Of a stretch of 64,000 bases of DNA, positions 8,511 to 18,298 are shown piece after piece. The notes beneath the pieces were generated by a model. That model saw nothing but the letters and a program-made list of their open reading frames with translations. It had not been told where the DNA came from and ran no database searches. Position 1 is the stretch's first letter. Each line of letters opens with the position of its first letter. The DNA is taken from contig NZ_JBJXCY010000002.1 in NCBI RefSeq assembly GCF_046159835.1, positions 1,178,001 through 1,242,000 on the forward strand. Reading direction: 5' to 3'. The position numbers and the translations under genes are program-made. The DNA is from JACKJK01 sp046159835 (GTDB lineage: Bacteria; Pseudomonadota; Alphaproteobacteria; Rhizobiales; Tepidamorphaceae).

Positions 8511-9740
8511 ATGTCGAAGAATACGGACATCAAGAAGGTCGTGCTCGCCTATTCCGGCGGGCTGGATACCTCGATCATCCTGAAATGGCTGCAGAACACC
8601 TATGGCTGCGAGGTGGTGACCTTCACCGCCGATCTCGGCCAGGGCGAGGAGCTGGAGCCTGCGCGCAAGAAGGCGCAGATGCTCGGCATCAAGGAAGAGA
8701 ACATCTATATCGACGACCTGCGCGAGGAATTCGTGCGCGACTTCGTCTTCCCGATGTTCCGCGCCAACACGCTCTATGAGGGCGTCTACCTGCTCGGCAC
8801 CTCCATCGCGCGTCCGCTGATCGCCAAGCGCCAGATCGAGATCGCCAAGGAAACCGGGGCCGATGCCGTGTGTCACGGCGCGACCGGCAAGGGCAACGAC
8901 CAGGTCCGCTTCGAACTTGGCTATTACGCGCTGAAGCCCGACATCAAGATCATCGCCCCATGGCGCGACTGGGAATTCAAGTCGCGCACCGACCTGATCG
9001 AATACGCCGAGAAAAACCAGATCCCGGTGCCCAGGGACAAGCGCGGCGAAGCCCCGTTCTCGGTTGACGCGAACCTCCTGCACTCCTCCTCCGAGGGCAA
9101 GGTTCTGGAAGACCCGAACGACACGCCGCCGCCCTACGTCTACATGCGCACCATCTCGCCGGAAGAAGCCCCGGACACCCCGACCGTCATCGAGATCGGG
9201 TTCGAGAAGGGCGACGCGGTTTCCATCAACGGCAAGAAGATGAGCCCGGCAACGATTCTCGCCACCCTCAACGACTATGGCCGCGACAACGGCATCGGCC
9301 GCCTCGACCTCGTCGAGAACCGCTTCGTCGGCATGAAGTCGCGCGGCGTCTATGAGACGCCCGGCGGAACCATCCTGCTCACCGCGCACCGGGCGATGGA
9401 ATCCATCACGCTCGACCGCGACGCCGCCCACCTGAAGGACCAGATCATGCCGCGCTACGCGGAGCTGATCTATTACGGCTTCTGGTTCGCGCCGGAGCGC
9501 GAGATGCTGCAGGCCTTGATCGACAAGAGCCAGGAGCATGTCGAGGGCACGGTCCGGCTCAAGCTCTACAAGGGCAATGTCATTGTGGAAGGCCGCGAGA
9601 GCGCGCAGTCGCTCTATTCCGACGAGCTCGTCACCTTCGAGGACGACCGCGGCGCCTACGACCAGAAGGATGCCGAGGGCTTCATCCGCCTCAACGCGCT
9701 GCGCCTGCGCACGCTCGGCAAGCGCCGCGACCGGGTTTAA
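8511..9740 (+). CDS. argG: Argininosuccinate synthase
   Basis: Joins citrulline and aspartate with ATP to make argininosuccinate, the penultimate step of arginine synthesis in the cytosol. The 409-residue product has the ATP pyrophosphatase P-loop YSGGLDTS at 14-21, the CHGATGKGNDQVRFE citrulline/aspartate region, and SVDANLLHSSSEG. Length is standard for the long alphaproteobacterial form. The ATG at 8511 was chosen for family fit; the frame is open further upstream through GC-rich intergenic DNA. It is monocistronic, with a putative promoter just upstream. Confidence 0.97.
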   Translation: MSKNTDIKKVVLAYSGGLDTSIILKWLQNTYGCEVVTFTADLGQGEELEPARKKAQMLGIKEENIYIDDLREEFVRDFVFPMFRANTLYEGVYLLGTSIARPLIAKRQIEIAKETGADAVCHGATGKGNDQVRFELGYYALKPDIKIIAPWRDWEFKSRTDLIEYAEKNQIPVPRDKRGEAPFSVDANLLHSSSEGKVLEDPNDTPPPYVYMRTISPEEAPDTPTVIEIGFEKGDAVSINGKKMSPATILATLNDYGRDNGIGRLDLVENRFVGMKSRGVYETPGGTILLTAHRAMESITLDRDAAHLKDQIMPRYAELIYYGFWFAPEREMLQALIDKSQEHVEGTVRLKLYKGNVIVEGRESAQSLYSDELVTFEDDRGAYDQKDAEGFIRLNALRLRTLGKRRDRV

Positions 9741-9849
9741 ACGGCCCAAGCTACGCCAAACCCAGTGACACGGTGACGCGCGCCTTAAACCGGCGCGTGC
9801 GCCGCACTATCTTTCGGGCAGACCTTCTTTTGCCCGGAGAACCAGGCCC

Positions 9850-10953
9850 ATGTCATGGTCCGTCACGCTCGGCCGCCTGTTCGGCTCCGAGATCCGCATC
9901 CACCTCACCTTCCTGCTGCTGCTCGCCTGGATCGGCGTCGTCTACTACCGGCAGGGCGGTGCGGCGGCGGCGATCGACGGCGTGCTCTTCGTCATCACCG
10001 TCTTTGCCTGCGTGACGCTGCACGAACTGGGTCACGCGCTGGCCGCACGGCGTTACGGCATCAGGACACCGGACATCACCCTGCTGCCCATCGGTGGCGT
10101 TGCCCGGCTGGAGCGCATGCCGGAAGACCCGGTGCAGGAAATCATCATCGCGCTGGCCGGCCCGGCGGTGAATGTCGTCATCGCGGGACTTCTTGTGCTG
10201 CTGTTCAGCGCACAGCCCGATCTCGGGCAGGCGGTCGCCTTGTCCGACCCCGGCCCGACCTTTGCAGCGCGCCTTGCGGCGGTGAACGTCTTCCTCGTGC
10301 TGTTCAACCTGATCCCCGCCTTTCCCATGGATGGCGGCCGGGTGCTGCGCGCGGCACTGGCGCTGCGCATGAGCCGCATGAAGGCAACGGCGGTCGCAGC
10401 CCGTGTCGGCCAGGTGCTGGCTTTCGGGTTTGCAGCACTCGGCATCATGGGCGGAAACTTCATGCTGGTGCTGATCGCGGTCTTCGTCTTCCTCGCAGCG
10501 TCCGCCGAAACCGAGGGCACCAGCCTGATGACGACAGCCCGGCGGCTGCGCGTGCGCGATGCCATGATCTCCGCCTTCGAGGCGCTTGGGCCGCAATCCA
10601 CGCTGGACGATGCTGCAAAGGTGTTGCTCCGCACCACCCAGCACGAATTTCCCGTAGTCGATGGGGCCGGCAAGCTGCGCGGCATGTTGACGCGAAAGGG
10701 ACTGGTGGCGGCGCTGGCCGCCAACGGACCGGACATGCCGGTCATCGAGGCGATGGAGACAGACATCCCCCTCGCGCCGGAAAACGCCCGTCTCGACAAG
10801 GCCTTGGACGCCATGCAGGTGGCTGCCAGCAACTTCGTCGCGGTGGCCGGAAGCGACGGCAGGTTCACCGGTTATGTCAGCCGCGAGAACCTCGCGGAGC
10901 TCAACATGCTGACCCACGCGGACTGGGCCGCGACGCCCCGCCATTCACCGTGA
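9850..10953 (+). CDS. Site-2 protease family (M50B) membrane metalloprotease with CBS domains
   Basis: Intramembrane zinc protease of 367 residues. The metal-binding HELGH (58-62) lies in the second of about six transmembrane segments, and the third ligand lies in FPMDGG (158-163) within NLIPAFPMDGGRVLRA. A C-terminal pair of CBS domains spans roughly residues 228-350, which in relatives sense adenosine nucleotides and gate activity. N-terminal SWSVTLGRLFGSEIRIHLTF is typical of SpoIVFB-like group III proteases. The substrate is unknown; no anti-sigma factor is encoded next to it. Confidence 0.9.
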   Translation: MSWSVTLGRLFGSEIRIHLTFLLLLAWIGVVYYRQGGAAAAIDGVLFVITVFACVTLHELGHALAARRYGIRTPDITLLPIGGVARLERMPEDPVQEIIIALAGPAVNVVIAGLLVLLFSAQPDLGQAVALSDPGPTFAARLAAVNVFLVLFNLIPAFPMDGGRVLRAALALRMSRMKATAVAARVGQVLAFGFAALGIMGGNFMLVLIAVFVFLAASAETEGTSLMTTARRLRVRDAMISAFEALGPQSTLDDAAKVLLRTTQHEFPVVDGAGKLRGMLTRKGLVAALAANGPDMPVIEAMETDIPLAPENARLDKALDAMQVAASNFVAVAGSDGRFTGYVSRENLAELNMLTHADWAATPRHSP

Positions 10954-11043
10954 TTTCGCACTTGCACACGTTCTGGCTTTCTATTGGACGCAAAAGACGC
11001 TAGACGCTGCCCCACAGCCAATCATTCCCGGACATTATCGGAC

Positions 11044-12870
<1,827 letters not shown>

Positions 12871-12937
12871 CCCTGCCATGCGCGATGTGATGGCCCTGCG
12901 GCTTCCCACGTTCGAGATTGGCGGCTACGCTTTGTCC

Positions 12938-13447
12938 ATGGCTATCGCGACACTCGATATCCGTCACCCCGAACCCGGTGACGGCCCGGACCTGGCAGAC
13001 GTCTTCACGCAAAGCTGGGGTGAGGCCTATCGCGGCATCATTCCCGACATTGACCTGCGGCGGATTGCAGGCCGGCGCGGCGCCGCCTACTGGAACCGGG
13101 TTTTCGACAAGAACGCGCGCCAGCTGCTGGTCGCCTCTTTTGACGGAAATGCGGTCGGTTACGTCGGTTTTGGCAGAAATCGCAGCCATCGCATCCCCGC
13201 AGAGGGCGAAATTTACGAGTTATACGTGGATCCGGTGTATCAGGGCTCCGGTCTCGGGCGCATGTTGTTCGAGGCTGCCCGTGACCGCTTGGCCGTTCGC
13301 CATTTCAGCGGTCTCGTCGTCTGGGCCCTCCAGGCGAACGAGCGGGCCGACACCTTCTATCGGCACCTCGGCGGCCATGTCGCCGGGGAGGACCGCATCC
13401 GCATGCTGAGCCGGGACTATCGTCGCATAGCCTACCTCTGGCGCTGA
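12938..13447 (+). CDS. GNAT-family N-acetyltransferase
   Basis: Acetyl-CoA-dependent acetyltransferase of 169 residues. The acetyl-CoA binding motif A is LYVDPVYQGSGLGRMLFEAA, with QGSGLG at 102-107; motif B is seen in VVWALQANERADTFYRHLGG. The start is uncertain: ATG at 12938 gives a product beginning with the fold, while ATG at 12878 adds 20 residues with no clear ribosome-binding site. It lies just after typA and 74 bases before ppa. The substrate, protein or small molecule, cannot be inferred. Confidence 0.82.
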   Translation: MAIATLDIRHPEPGDGPDLADVFTQSWGEAYRGIIPDIDLRRIAGRRGAAYWNRVFDKNARQLLVASFDGNAVGYVGFGRNRSHRIPAEGEIYELYVDPVYQGSGLGRMLFEAARDRLAVRHFSGLVVWALQANERADTFYRHLGGHVAGEDRIRMLSRDYRRIAYLWR

Positions 13448-13521
13448 ATGCTTAAACCCCACCGCCGGGCGCACCCCCGCACCCGCCGCGGCATCAAGAT
13501 TCCTGCAAGGAGCCACCTTCC

Positions 13522-14055
13522 ATGCGCATCGACGCGATCGCCATTGGCGACAATCCGCCTGAGGACATCAACGTCATCATCGAGGTTCCCGTCGGCGGCG
13601 AGCCGGTCAAGTACGAGATGGACAAGGACGCCGGCACCATGTTCGTGGACCGCTTCCTCTACACGCCCATGCGCTATCCCGGGAACTACGGCTTCGTGCC
13701 GCACACCCTGTCGGATGACGGCGACCCCATCGACGTGCTGGTGCCAAACGAGCGCCCGATCATCCCCGGCGCGGTGATGAACTGCCGCCCCATCGGCGTG
13801 CTGATGATGGAAGACGAGAGCGGCGAGGACGAGAAGCTGATCGCCGTGCCGTCAGCCCGGCTGACGCGCCGCTACGAAGGCGTGCACTCCTACGACAACC
13901 TGCCGGAGATCACCCTCCACCAGATCGAGCACTTCTTCGGCCGCTACAAGGATCTGGAGCCCAACAAGTGGGTGAAGATAAGGGGCTGGGAAAATGCCGC
14001 GCGCGCCCGTTCGCTCATCATGGAAGCGATCGAGCGCGCCAAGAAGGCAGCCTGA
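13522..14055 (+). CDS. ppa: Inorganic pyrophosphatase (family I)
   Basis: Cytosolic enzyme that hydrolyses pyrophosphate to phosphate and drives biosynthetic reactions forward. The 177-residue protein has the signature DGDPID (66-71), the EVPVGGEPVKYEMDK substrate region and PGNYGFVPHT. Its length is that of bacterial family I hexameric enzymes. A ribosome-binding site (AAGGAG) lies about 10 bases before the ATG. It converges on folD, 6 bases away. Confidence 0.97.
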   Translation: MRIDAIAIGDNPPEDINVIIEVPVGGEPVKYEMDKDAGTMFVDRFLYTPMRYPGNYGFVPHTLSDDGDPIDVLVPNERPIIPGAVMNCRPIGVLMMEDESGEDEKLIAVPSARLTRRYEGVHSYDNLPEITLHQIEHFFGRYKDLEPNKWVKIRGWENAARARSLIMEAIERAKKAA

Positions 14056-14061
14056 AGCCGC

Positions 14062-14958
14062 TCAGCTGATGGACGGACGTTCCAGGCCGCGTGAATCCAT
14101 CGCGGCAAAGACGGTGTTCATCAGCAGGCAGGCGATGGTCATCGGACCAACGCCGCCGGGCACCGGCGTGATGGCGCCAGCCACCTTTTCCGCCGACTCG
14201 TAGTCCACGTCACCGACGAGCTTCGTCTTGCCTTCGCCGCGCTCCGGCGCGGGCACGCGGTTGATGCCGACGTCGATGACGGTCGCGCCCTTCTTCAGCC
14301 ACTCGCCCTTGACCATTTCCGGCCGGCCCACGGCTGCCACGACGATGTCGGCGCGGCTGCAATGGTCGGCGAGGTCACGGGTGCGCGAATGCGCCATGGT
14401 GACGGTGCAGTTCTCGTTCTGCATCAGCAGCGACACCGGCTTGCCGACGAGGATCGAGCGGCCGATGACCAGCACTTCCTTGCCGCTGAGGTCGCCGACG
14501 GCGTCCTTGGCGAGGATGACGCTGCCCTGCGGCGTGCACGGAACCAGCCCCGGCTGGCCGAGCACGATGCGCCCGGCATTTTCCGGGTGCAGGCCGTCGA
14601 CATCCTTCTTCGGATCGATGGCCAGGACAACCTTGTCCTCGTTGATCTGCCGGGGGAGCGGCATCTGCACGAGGATGCCGTCCACGGACTCATCGGCATT
14701 GAGCTTTTCCACCAGCGCGATGACGTCGGCCTCCGACGTTTCCTCCGGCAGGCGATGCTCGAAGGAGTTCATGCCGCACTCCTTGGTCTGCTCGGCCTTG
14801 TTGCGCACGTAGACCTTGCTGGCCGGGTCCTCGCCCACCAGCACAACGGCGAGACCCGGCTTGAAGCCGTGGTTCTTCTCGATCTGCGCAACGGCCTGAG
14901 CCGTCGACTTGCGAAGCGCGGCCGCGCGGGCCTTCCCATCGATGACGCTTGCGCTCAT
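14062..14958 (-). CDS. folD: Bifunctional methylenetetrahydrofolate dehydrogenase/cyclohydrolase
   Basis: Interconverts 5,10-methylene- and 10-formyl-tetrahydrofolate with NADP. The 298-residue protein has Tyr50 and the catalytic Lys54 in SKVYVRNK, the QMPLPRQI signature, the nucleotide-binding GRSILVGKPVSLLM stretch and the C-terminal PGGVGPMTIACLL motif. It is the last gene of a YggT-DUF167-folD operon transcribed leftwards, with a 30-base gap after DUF167. This gene order recurs in alphaproteobacteria. Confidence 0.96.
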   Translation of the reverse strand: MSASVIDGKARAAALRKSTAQAVAQIEKNHGFKPGLAVVLVGEDPASKVYVRNKAEQTKECGMNSFEHRLPEETSEADVIALVEKLNADESVDGILVQMPLPRQINEDKVVLAIDPKKDVDGLHPENAGRIVLGQPGLVPCTPQGSVILAKDAVGDLSGKEVLVIGRSILVGKPVSLLMQNENCTVTMAHSRTRDLADHCSRADIVVAAVGRPEMVKGEWLKKGATVIDVGINRVPAPERGEGKTKLVGDVDYESAEKVAGAITPVPGGVGPMTIACLLMNTVFAAMDSRGLERPSIS

Positions 14959-14988
14959 GTCCTCAAGTCTCCCTGCAAGTTCGTTGTC

Positions 14989-15321
14989 TCAAGCTGTCCG
15001 CAATTCGGCCTTGGCGCGCTGAAGCAGCGCAGGTCCGTCGCCGGCAATCTCGACGCTCTTGATGCGGGCCGTGTGTCCCTTCACGACGCGCACGGTCGAA
15101 CCCGCGACGCCGAGCCACCTGGCCAGCACCTTCTCCACTGCCGCGTTCGCCGCACCCTTGTCCGGTGCTGCGCGTACGCGCACGCCGAGCAGGCGCGTGC
15201 CGTCGGATTGCGCCAGCGGCCCTTCGACGGCGTCTTTAGCAGCCTTCGGCGTTACCCGCAGCCGCAGGCGCAGACCATCACTTGTGACGGAAAGGAAATC
15301 CAGTTCCGTGCCGGCAGTCAT
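14989..15321 (-). CDS. DUF167/YggU family protein
   Basis: A 110-residue protein of the YggU/DUF167 fold. Family features are LRVTPKAAKDAVEG near the N-terminus, VRAAPDKGAANAAVEKVLARWLGV in the middle, and VRVVKGHTARIKSVEI near the end. The function is unknown, though the gene is almost always next to yggT, as here (10-base gap). An odd point is the C-terminal extension of about 15 residues. It probably depends on the promoter upstream of yggT. Confidence 0.88.
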   Translation of the reverse strand: MTAGTELDFLSVTSDGLRLRLRVTPKAAKDAVEGPLAQSDGTRLLGVRVRAAPDKGAANAAVEKVLARWLGVAGSTVRVVKGHTARIKSVEIAGDGPALLQRAKAELRTA

Positions 15322-15331
15322 CCGCTGGGGC

Positions 15332-15628
15332 TTACACGCCCAGCATCAGGTTGCGGATGAAACTCTGCAGGAACATCAGGATCAGGATGAGGATGATCGG
15401 CGAGATGTCGATGCCGCCGAGATTGGGCATCACGTTGCGGATCGGCCGCAGCGCGGGCTCGGTCACCCGCCACAGGAAGTCGGCCACCGTGGCGACGAAC
15501 TGGTTGCGCGTGTTGACCACGTTGAAGGCGATCAGCCAGCTCAGCACCGCCGAGGCGATCAGCAGCCAGATGTAAAGCTGGATCGCGATGATGATGACCT
15601 GCCCGACGGCCAGAAGAAATGCGCTCAT
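15332..15628 (-). CDS. YggT-family integral membrane protein
   Basis: A 98-residue protein with two hydrophobic segments (about residues 5-28 and 72-92) flanking a loop with the family pattern TEPALRPIRNVMPNLGGIDISPI. YggT proteins have been linked to osmotic shock tolerance and, in cyanobacteria and chloroplasts, to membrane-complex assembly and nucleoid distribution. I chose the ATG at 15628 for family length; the open frame continues to 15775 but is not YggT-like. It is the first gene of the yggT-DUF167-folD operon, and its promoter would lie in the 157 bases before tRNA-Ala. Confidence 0.9.
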   Translation of the reverse strand: MSAFLLAVGQVIIIAIQLYIWLLIASAVLSWLIAFNVVNTRNQFVATVADFLWRVTEPALRPIRNVMPNLGGIDISPIILILILMFLQSFIRNLMLGV

Positions 15629-15785
15629 GTCTCGTCCCGCGTGAGAATTCCAGTGGCTTGCGCGGCCCTCGTCCGTATCCGGGCCGACCCGTTGACTGTT
15701 AGCCGTGCACGCGTACGCGCGCAAGGGACCGACGCGCTGCTTGACAGCCCCCCGGACCACGACGTAAATGCGCACCTCTTGGTCA

Positions 15786-15861
<76 letters not shown>

Positions 15862-15889
15862 TTTCCCCGCACATTTCAAATGTCAGCTT

Positions 15890-15921
15890 GAACGCAAAAC
15901 GCCGGCGCGATTGCGCCGGCG
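15890..15921 (-). terminator. Intrinsic terminator for the chemoreceptor gene
   Basis: A perfect 8-bp GC stem (15901-15908 with 15913-15920) and a GATT loop lie 31 bases beyond the chemoreceptor stop codon. Read on the minus strand the stem is followed by GTTTTGCGTT, a modest U-rich tail. Confidence 0.55.
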
Positions 15922-15951
15922 CTGCGGATTCCGGTCGAGGCGTGGTCCGGT

Positions 15952-17457
15952 CTAGGCGACCAGCCGTGAGGCTTCGCGCACCTTCGCCGTCGTGCCCTCG
16001 ATCTGCGCGGTGGCAGCCGAGATTGCCTGCACGTCGTCGCTGATCGTGTTCACGCCGGACGACGCCGTGTGCATGTTCTCGGAGATGTCCCGGGTCACCG
16101 CTGACTGCTCTGAAACCGCGGCTGTAATGCTCTCGGAGATCTCGCTGATCTGGCGAATGATGCCCTTGATCTTGTCGATCGCGCCGACAGCGCTGATGCT
16201 GGAATTCTGAACGGCGTTAATCTGCCCCCCGATCTCCTCCGTCGCCTTGGACGTCTGCGAGGCGAGGTTCTTCACCTCCGAGGCAACCACCGCGAAGCCC
16301 TTGCCGGCTTCGCCCGCACGGGCCGCCTCGATGGTGGCGTTCAGGGCAAGCAGGTTCGTCTGGTTGGCGATGTTGTCGATCAGCTCGATGACATTGCCGA
16401 TGCTCTGGGCATTTTCCGACAGGCCGCTCATGATCCGGCCCGACTCTTCCGCCTCTGCCACCGCCTGGGTGGCGATGTCGAGCGCGTGGGCGACCTGGCG
16501 GGAAATTTCCTCGACCGATGCCACGAGTTCCTCCGCAGCCGCCGCGACAGTCTGCACGTTGGCCGATGCCTGCACCGAGGCCGACGCCGCGTTCCCGGCG
16601 CGCATGGCCGCATCCGAAACTGCTGATGCAACCTCGTTCAGGTCGGCATCGATTTCCTTCTGGATGCGCGCCCGGCGCAGCCGGTCGTTGACCTGCTCTG
16701 TGATGTCGCTGGCGAACTTCACCACCTTGAAGGGGCGGCCCTTGTCATCGAAGATCGGGTTGTAAGTGGCCTGTATCCAGATTTCCTCGCCGCCCTTTCC
16801 AAGACGCCGGTATTCGCCGCTCTGGAAGTTTCCCTCCGCCAGCATCTTCCAGAACTGCTTGTAGTCCGGCGAGGCGACGTAGTCGCTCTCGCAGAACATG
16901 CGGTGGTGCTGTCCACGGATTTCCTCAAGCTGGTAGCCCAGCCCGTCGAGGAAGTTCTGGTTGGCCCAGATGATGGTTCCGTCGAGTTCGAACTCGATGA
17001 CGGCCTGCGCGCGGTCGATGGCCTTGAGCTGGCCGCTGGCTTCGGCTGCCTTGCGCTTTTCGGCGGTGATGTCGGACGCGATCTTCACGACCTTCACGGT
17101 GCGGCCGCTGCGGTCGAAGACCGGGTTGTAGGAAGCCTGGATCCAGATTTCCTTGCCATCCTTGCCGATGCGCATGAACTCGCCCGCCGCGAATTTGCCA
17201 GCCGAAAGGGTGTCCCAGAACACTTTGTAGTCGGCGCTGGTACGTTCCTCGGCTTCAACGAACATGCTGTGGTGCTTGCCGAGGACTTCGTCGCGCGAGT
17301 AGCCCATTGCCTTGAGGAAGTTTTCGTTGGCATCCAGGATCGTCCCGTCGGGCTTGAACTGAATGATCGCCTGCGAGCGGCCGAAGGCTTCAACGATGGC
17401 GGCGGCATCACCGCCGGTCTTCAGGGCGTATCCAAACATGTTCAACTCCATACTCAT
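15952..17457 (-). CDS. Soluble methyl-accepting chemotaxis protein with two PAS domains
   Basis: Signal-transducing chemoreceptor of 501 residues with no transmembrane segment, so probably a cytoplasmic sensor feeding CheA/CheW. Two PAS domains lie in tandem at about 24-131 and 146-253, and they are close copies of each other (both end in VVK-x-ASDIT). The methyl-accepting domain covers about 290-501 and includes the signalling hairpin tip IDNIANQTNLLALNATIEAA and EAGKGFAVVASEV. PAS proteins of this Aer-like layout often sense redox or bind haem or flavin; the ligand cannot be told. No che genes are nearby. A second ATG at residue 7 is an alternative start. Confidence 0.92.
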   Translation of the reverse strand: MSMELNMFGYALKTGGDAAAIVEAFGRSQAIIQFKPDGTILDANENFLKAMGYSRDEVLGKHHSMFVEAEERTSADYKVFWDTLSAGKFAAGEFMRIGKDGKEIWIQASYNPVFDRSGRTVKVVKIASDITAEKRKAAEASGQLKAIDRAQAVIEFELDGTIIWANQNFLDGLGYQLEEIRGQHHRMFCESDYVASPDYKQFWKMLAEGNFQSGEYRRLGKGGEEIWIQATYNPIFDDKGRPFKVVKFASDITEQVNDRLRRARIQKEIDADLNEVASAVSDAAMRAGNAASASVQASANVQTVAAAAEELVASVEEISRQVAHALDIATQAVAEAEESGRIMSGLSENAQSIGNVIELIDNIANQTNLLALNATIEAARAGEAGKGFAVVASEVKNLASQTSKATEEIGGQINAVQNSSISAVGAIDKIKGIIRQISEISESITAAVSEQSAVTRDISENMHTASSGVNTISDDVQAISAATAQIEGTTAKVREASRLVA

Positions 17458-17607
17458 CGGGTCCGACGAAATGTGCGGCGCGATTTGTTATCCGGCTCAT
17501 TTAGCGCAGCGGCATCTAACGCGGCGTTAAGTTCCGGCTTGAATGCTGTGGTTTCAACTTGAGGTGGAGTGATACGGCGCGGTTCTGGCTGCCGGATCAC
17601 CTGAGGG

Positions 17608-17780
17608 TCACGCCACTTGGCGCGACGCCTCCTGCACTTTCGAGGCCGTTCCCTCGATCTGCGTCGCCGCGGACGAAATCGCCTGGATGTCGTTGGTGAT
17701 CGTTTCGACACCGGCGGACGCCGTCTGCATGTTCTGCGAGATGTTGCTCGTGACGGCCGATTGCTCGGTCACGGCAGACG
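17608..17780 (-). pseudogene. 3' remnant of a second chemoreceptor gene
   Basis: The last ~55 codons encode the end of a methyl-accepting domain (from TEQSAVTSNISQ to KVQEASRQVA). By hand alignment 36 of 53 residues match the end of the intact chemoreceptor just downstream. The frame stays open upstream to 18033, but that part (basic, Phe-rich, with no heptad pattern) has no resemblance to a chemoreceptor. The PAS domains, the rest of the signalling domain and any sensible start are missing. This is best read as the leftover of a tandem receptor duplicate after deletion or replacement of its 5' part. Whether any of it is translated is unknown. Confidence 0.75.
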
Positions 17781-18056
17781 CGGCGAGCATCGCGTCGGAA
17801 TCGTTACGTCTGAAAAGCCTGGCAAACACCGGCAGTCTCCGTGCCAACAGTTGAGATGCCTCGTATTTGAACCAAAACGTTTGCGTCTTCTTTTCCGGGA
17901 TATCGCGGTTTTTTAGGTAAATTGAAAAAAACCGCCATCCGGTTGCAAAAATCGACATCGCCGCGCAGGCGAGCAGCGCATGCGCGCGCGCAAAAGCGCG
18001 CCGCGACACCCATTTCGGGGCGGCGGATCGCACGAATATTGATTTTGGTGGAGGTG

Positions 18057-18100
18057 AGGGAGAACCGGTACTCCAGGGGTACGCGGTTCCGGTTCTCCCT
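18057..18100. repeat. Perfect 12-bp inverted repeat with nested alternative pairing
   Basis: AGGGAGAACCGG (18057-18068) is the exact reverse complement of CCGGTTCTCCCT (18089-18100), with 20 bases between. Within it, GAACCGGTAC (18062-18071) can instead pair with GTACGCGGTTC (18079-18089), with one bulged base, giving a competing smaller hairpin. No T-run follows on either strand, so it is not an ordinary terminator. Confidence 0.7.
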
Positions 18101-18240
18101 CGACAAGACGAGCCGGCTACGCAAGACCATCTGCCGGCTTGGCATGGTTAAGAGCAAGCGGCGGGCCAGCCGTGCCAACTCAATATCTGGTGTGTGAGAC
18201 AGCCAAACACCACGAGATGGGCGATGCGGCGATTGTCAGA

Positions 18241-18280
18241 TCGCAATGCGACTCGCAATCTGCAAATCAGGATTCGCAAT
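18241..18280. repeat. Three direct TCGCAAT repeats
   Basis: TCGCAAT occurs at 18241-18247, 18253-18259 and 18274-18280, just beyond the 3' end of the amidotransferase gene. The spacing is 12 and 21 bases. The copies could be a protein-binding array or simple local duplication. Confidence 0.4.
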
Positions 18281-18298
18281 TTGCGAAAACTGGCCCGG

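Larger units (their letters stand above)
17781..18298. other. Intergenic stretch without an intact gene (518 bp)
   Basis: Between the chemoreceptor remnant and the amidotransferase stop codon I see no convincing gene. It is visibly more AT-rich in places (for example 17850-17950) than the flanking genes. It holds a strong inverted repeat at 18057-18100 and three copies of TCGCAAT at 18241-18280. It may be the scar of the event that truncated the chemoreceptor. Confidence 0.6.

Noticed and set aside
8022..9749. A 575-codon open frame antisense to argG that runs into the isomerase gene region
   Set aside because: Shadow frame; it conflicts with two well-supported genes.
9740..9850. GC-rich inverted sequence after argG (GCGCGCC...GGCGCG)
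   Set aside because: No T-run follows and the pairing is imperfect, so I could not support a terminator.
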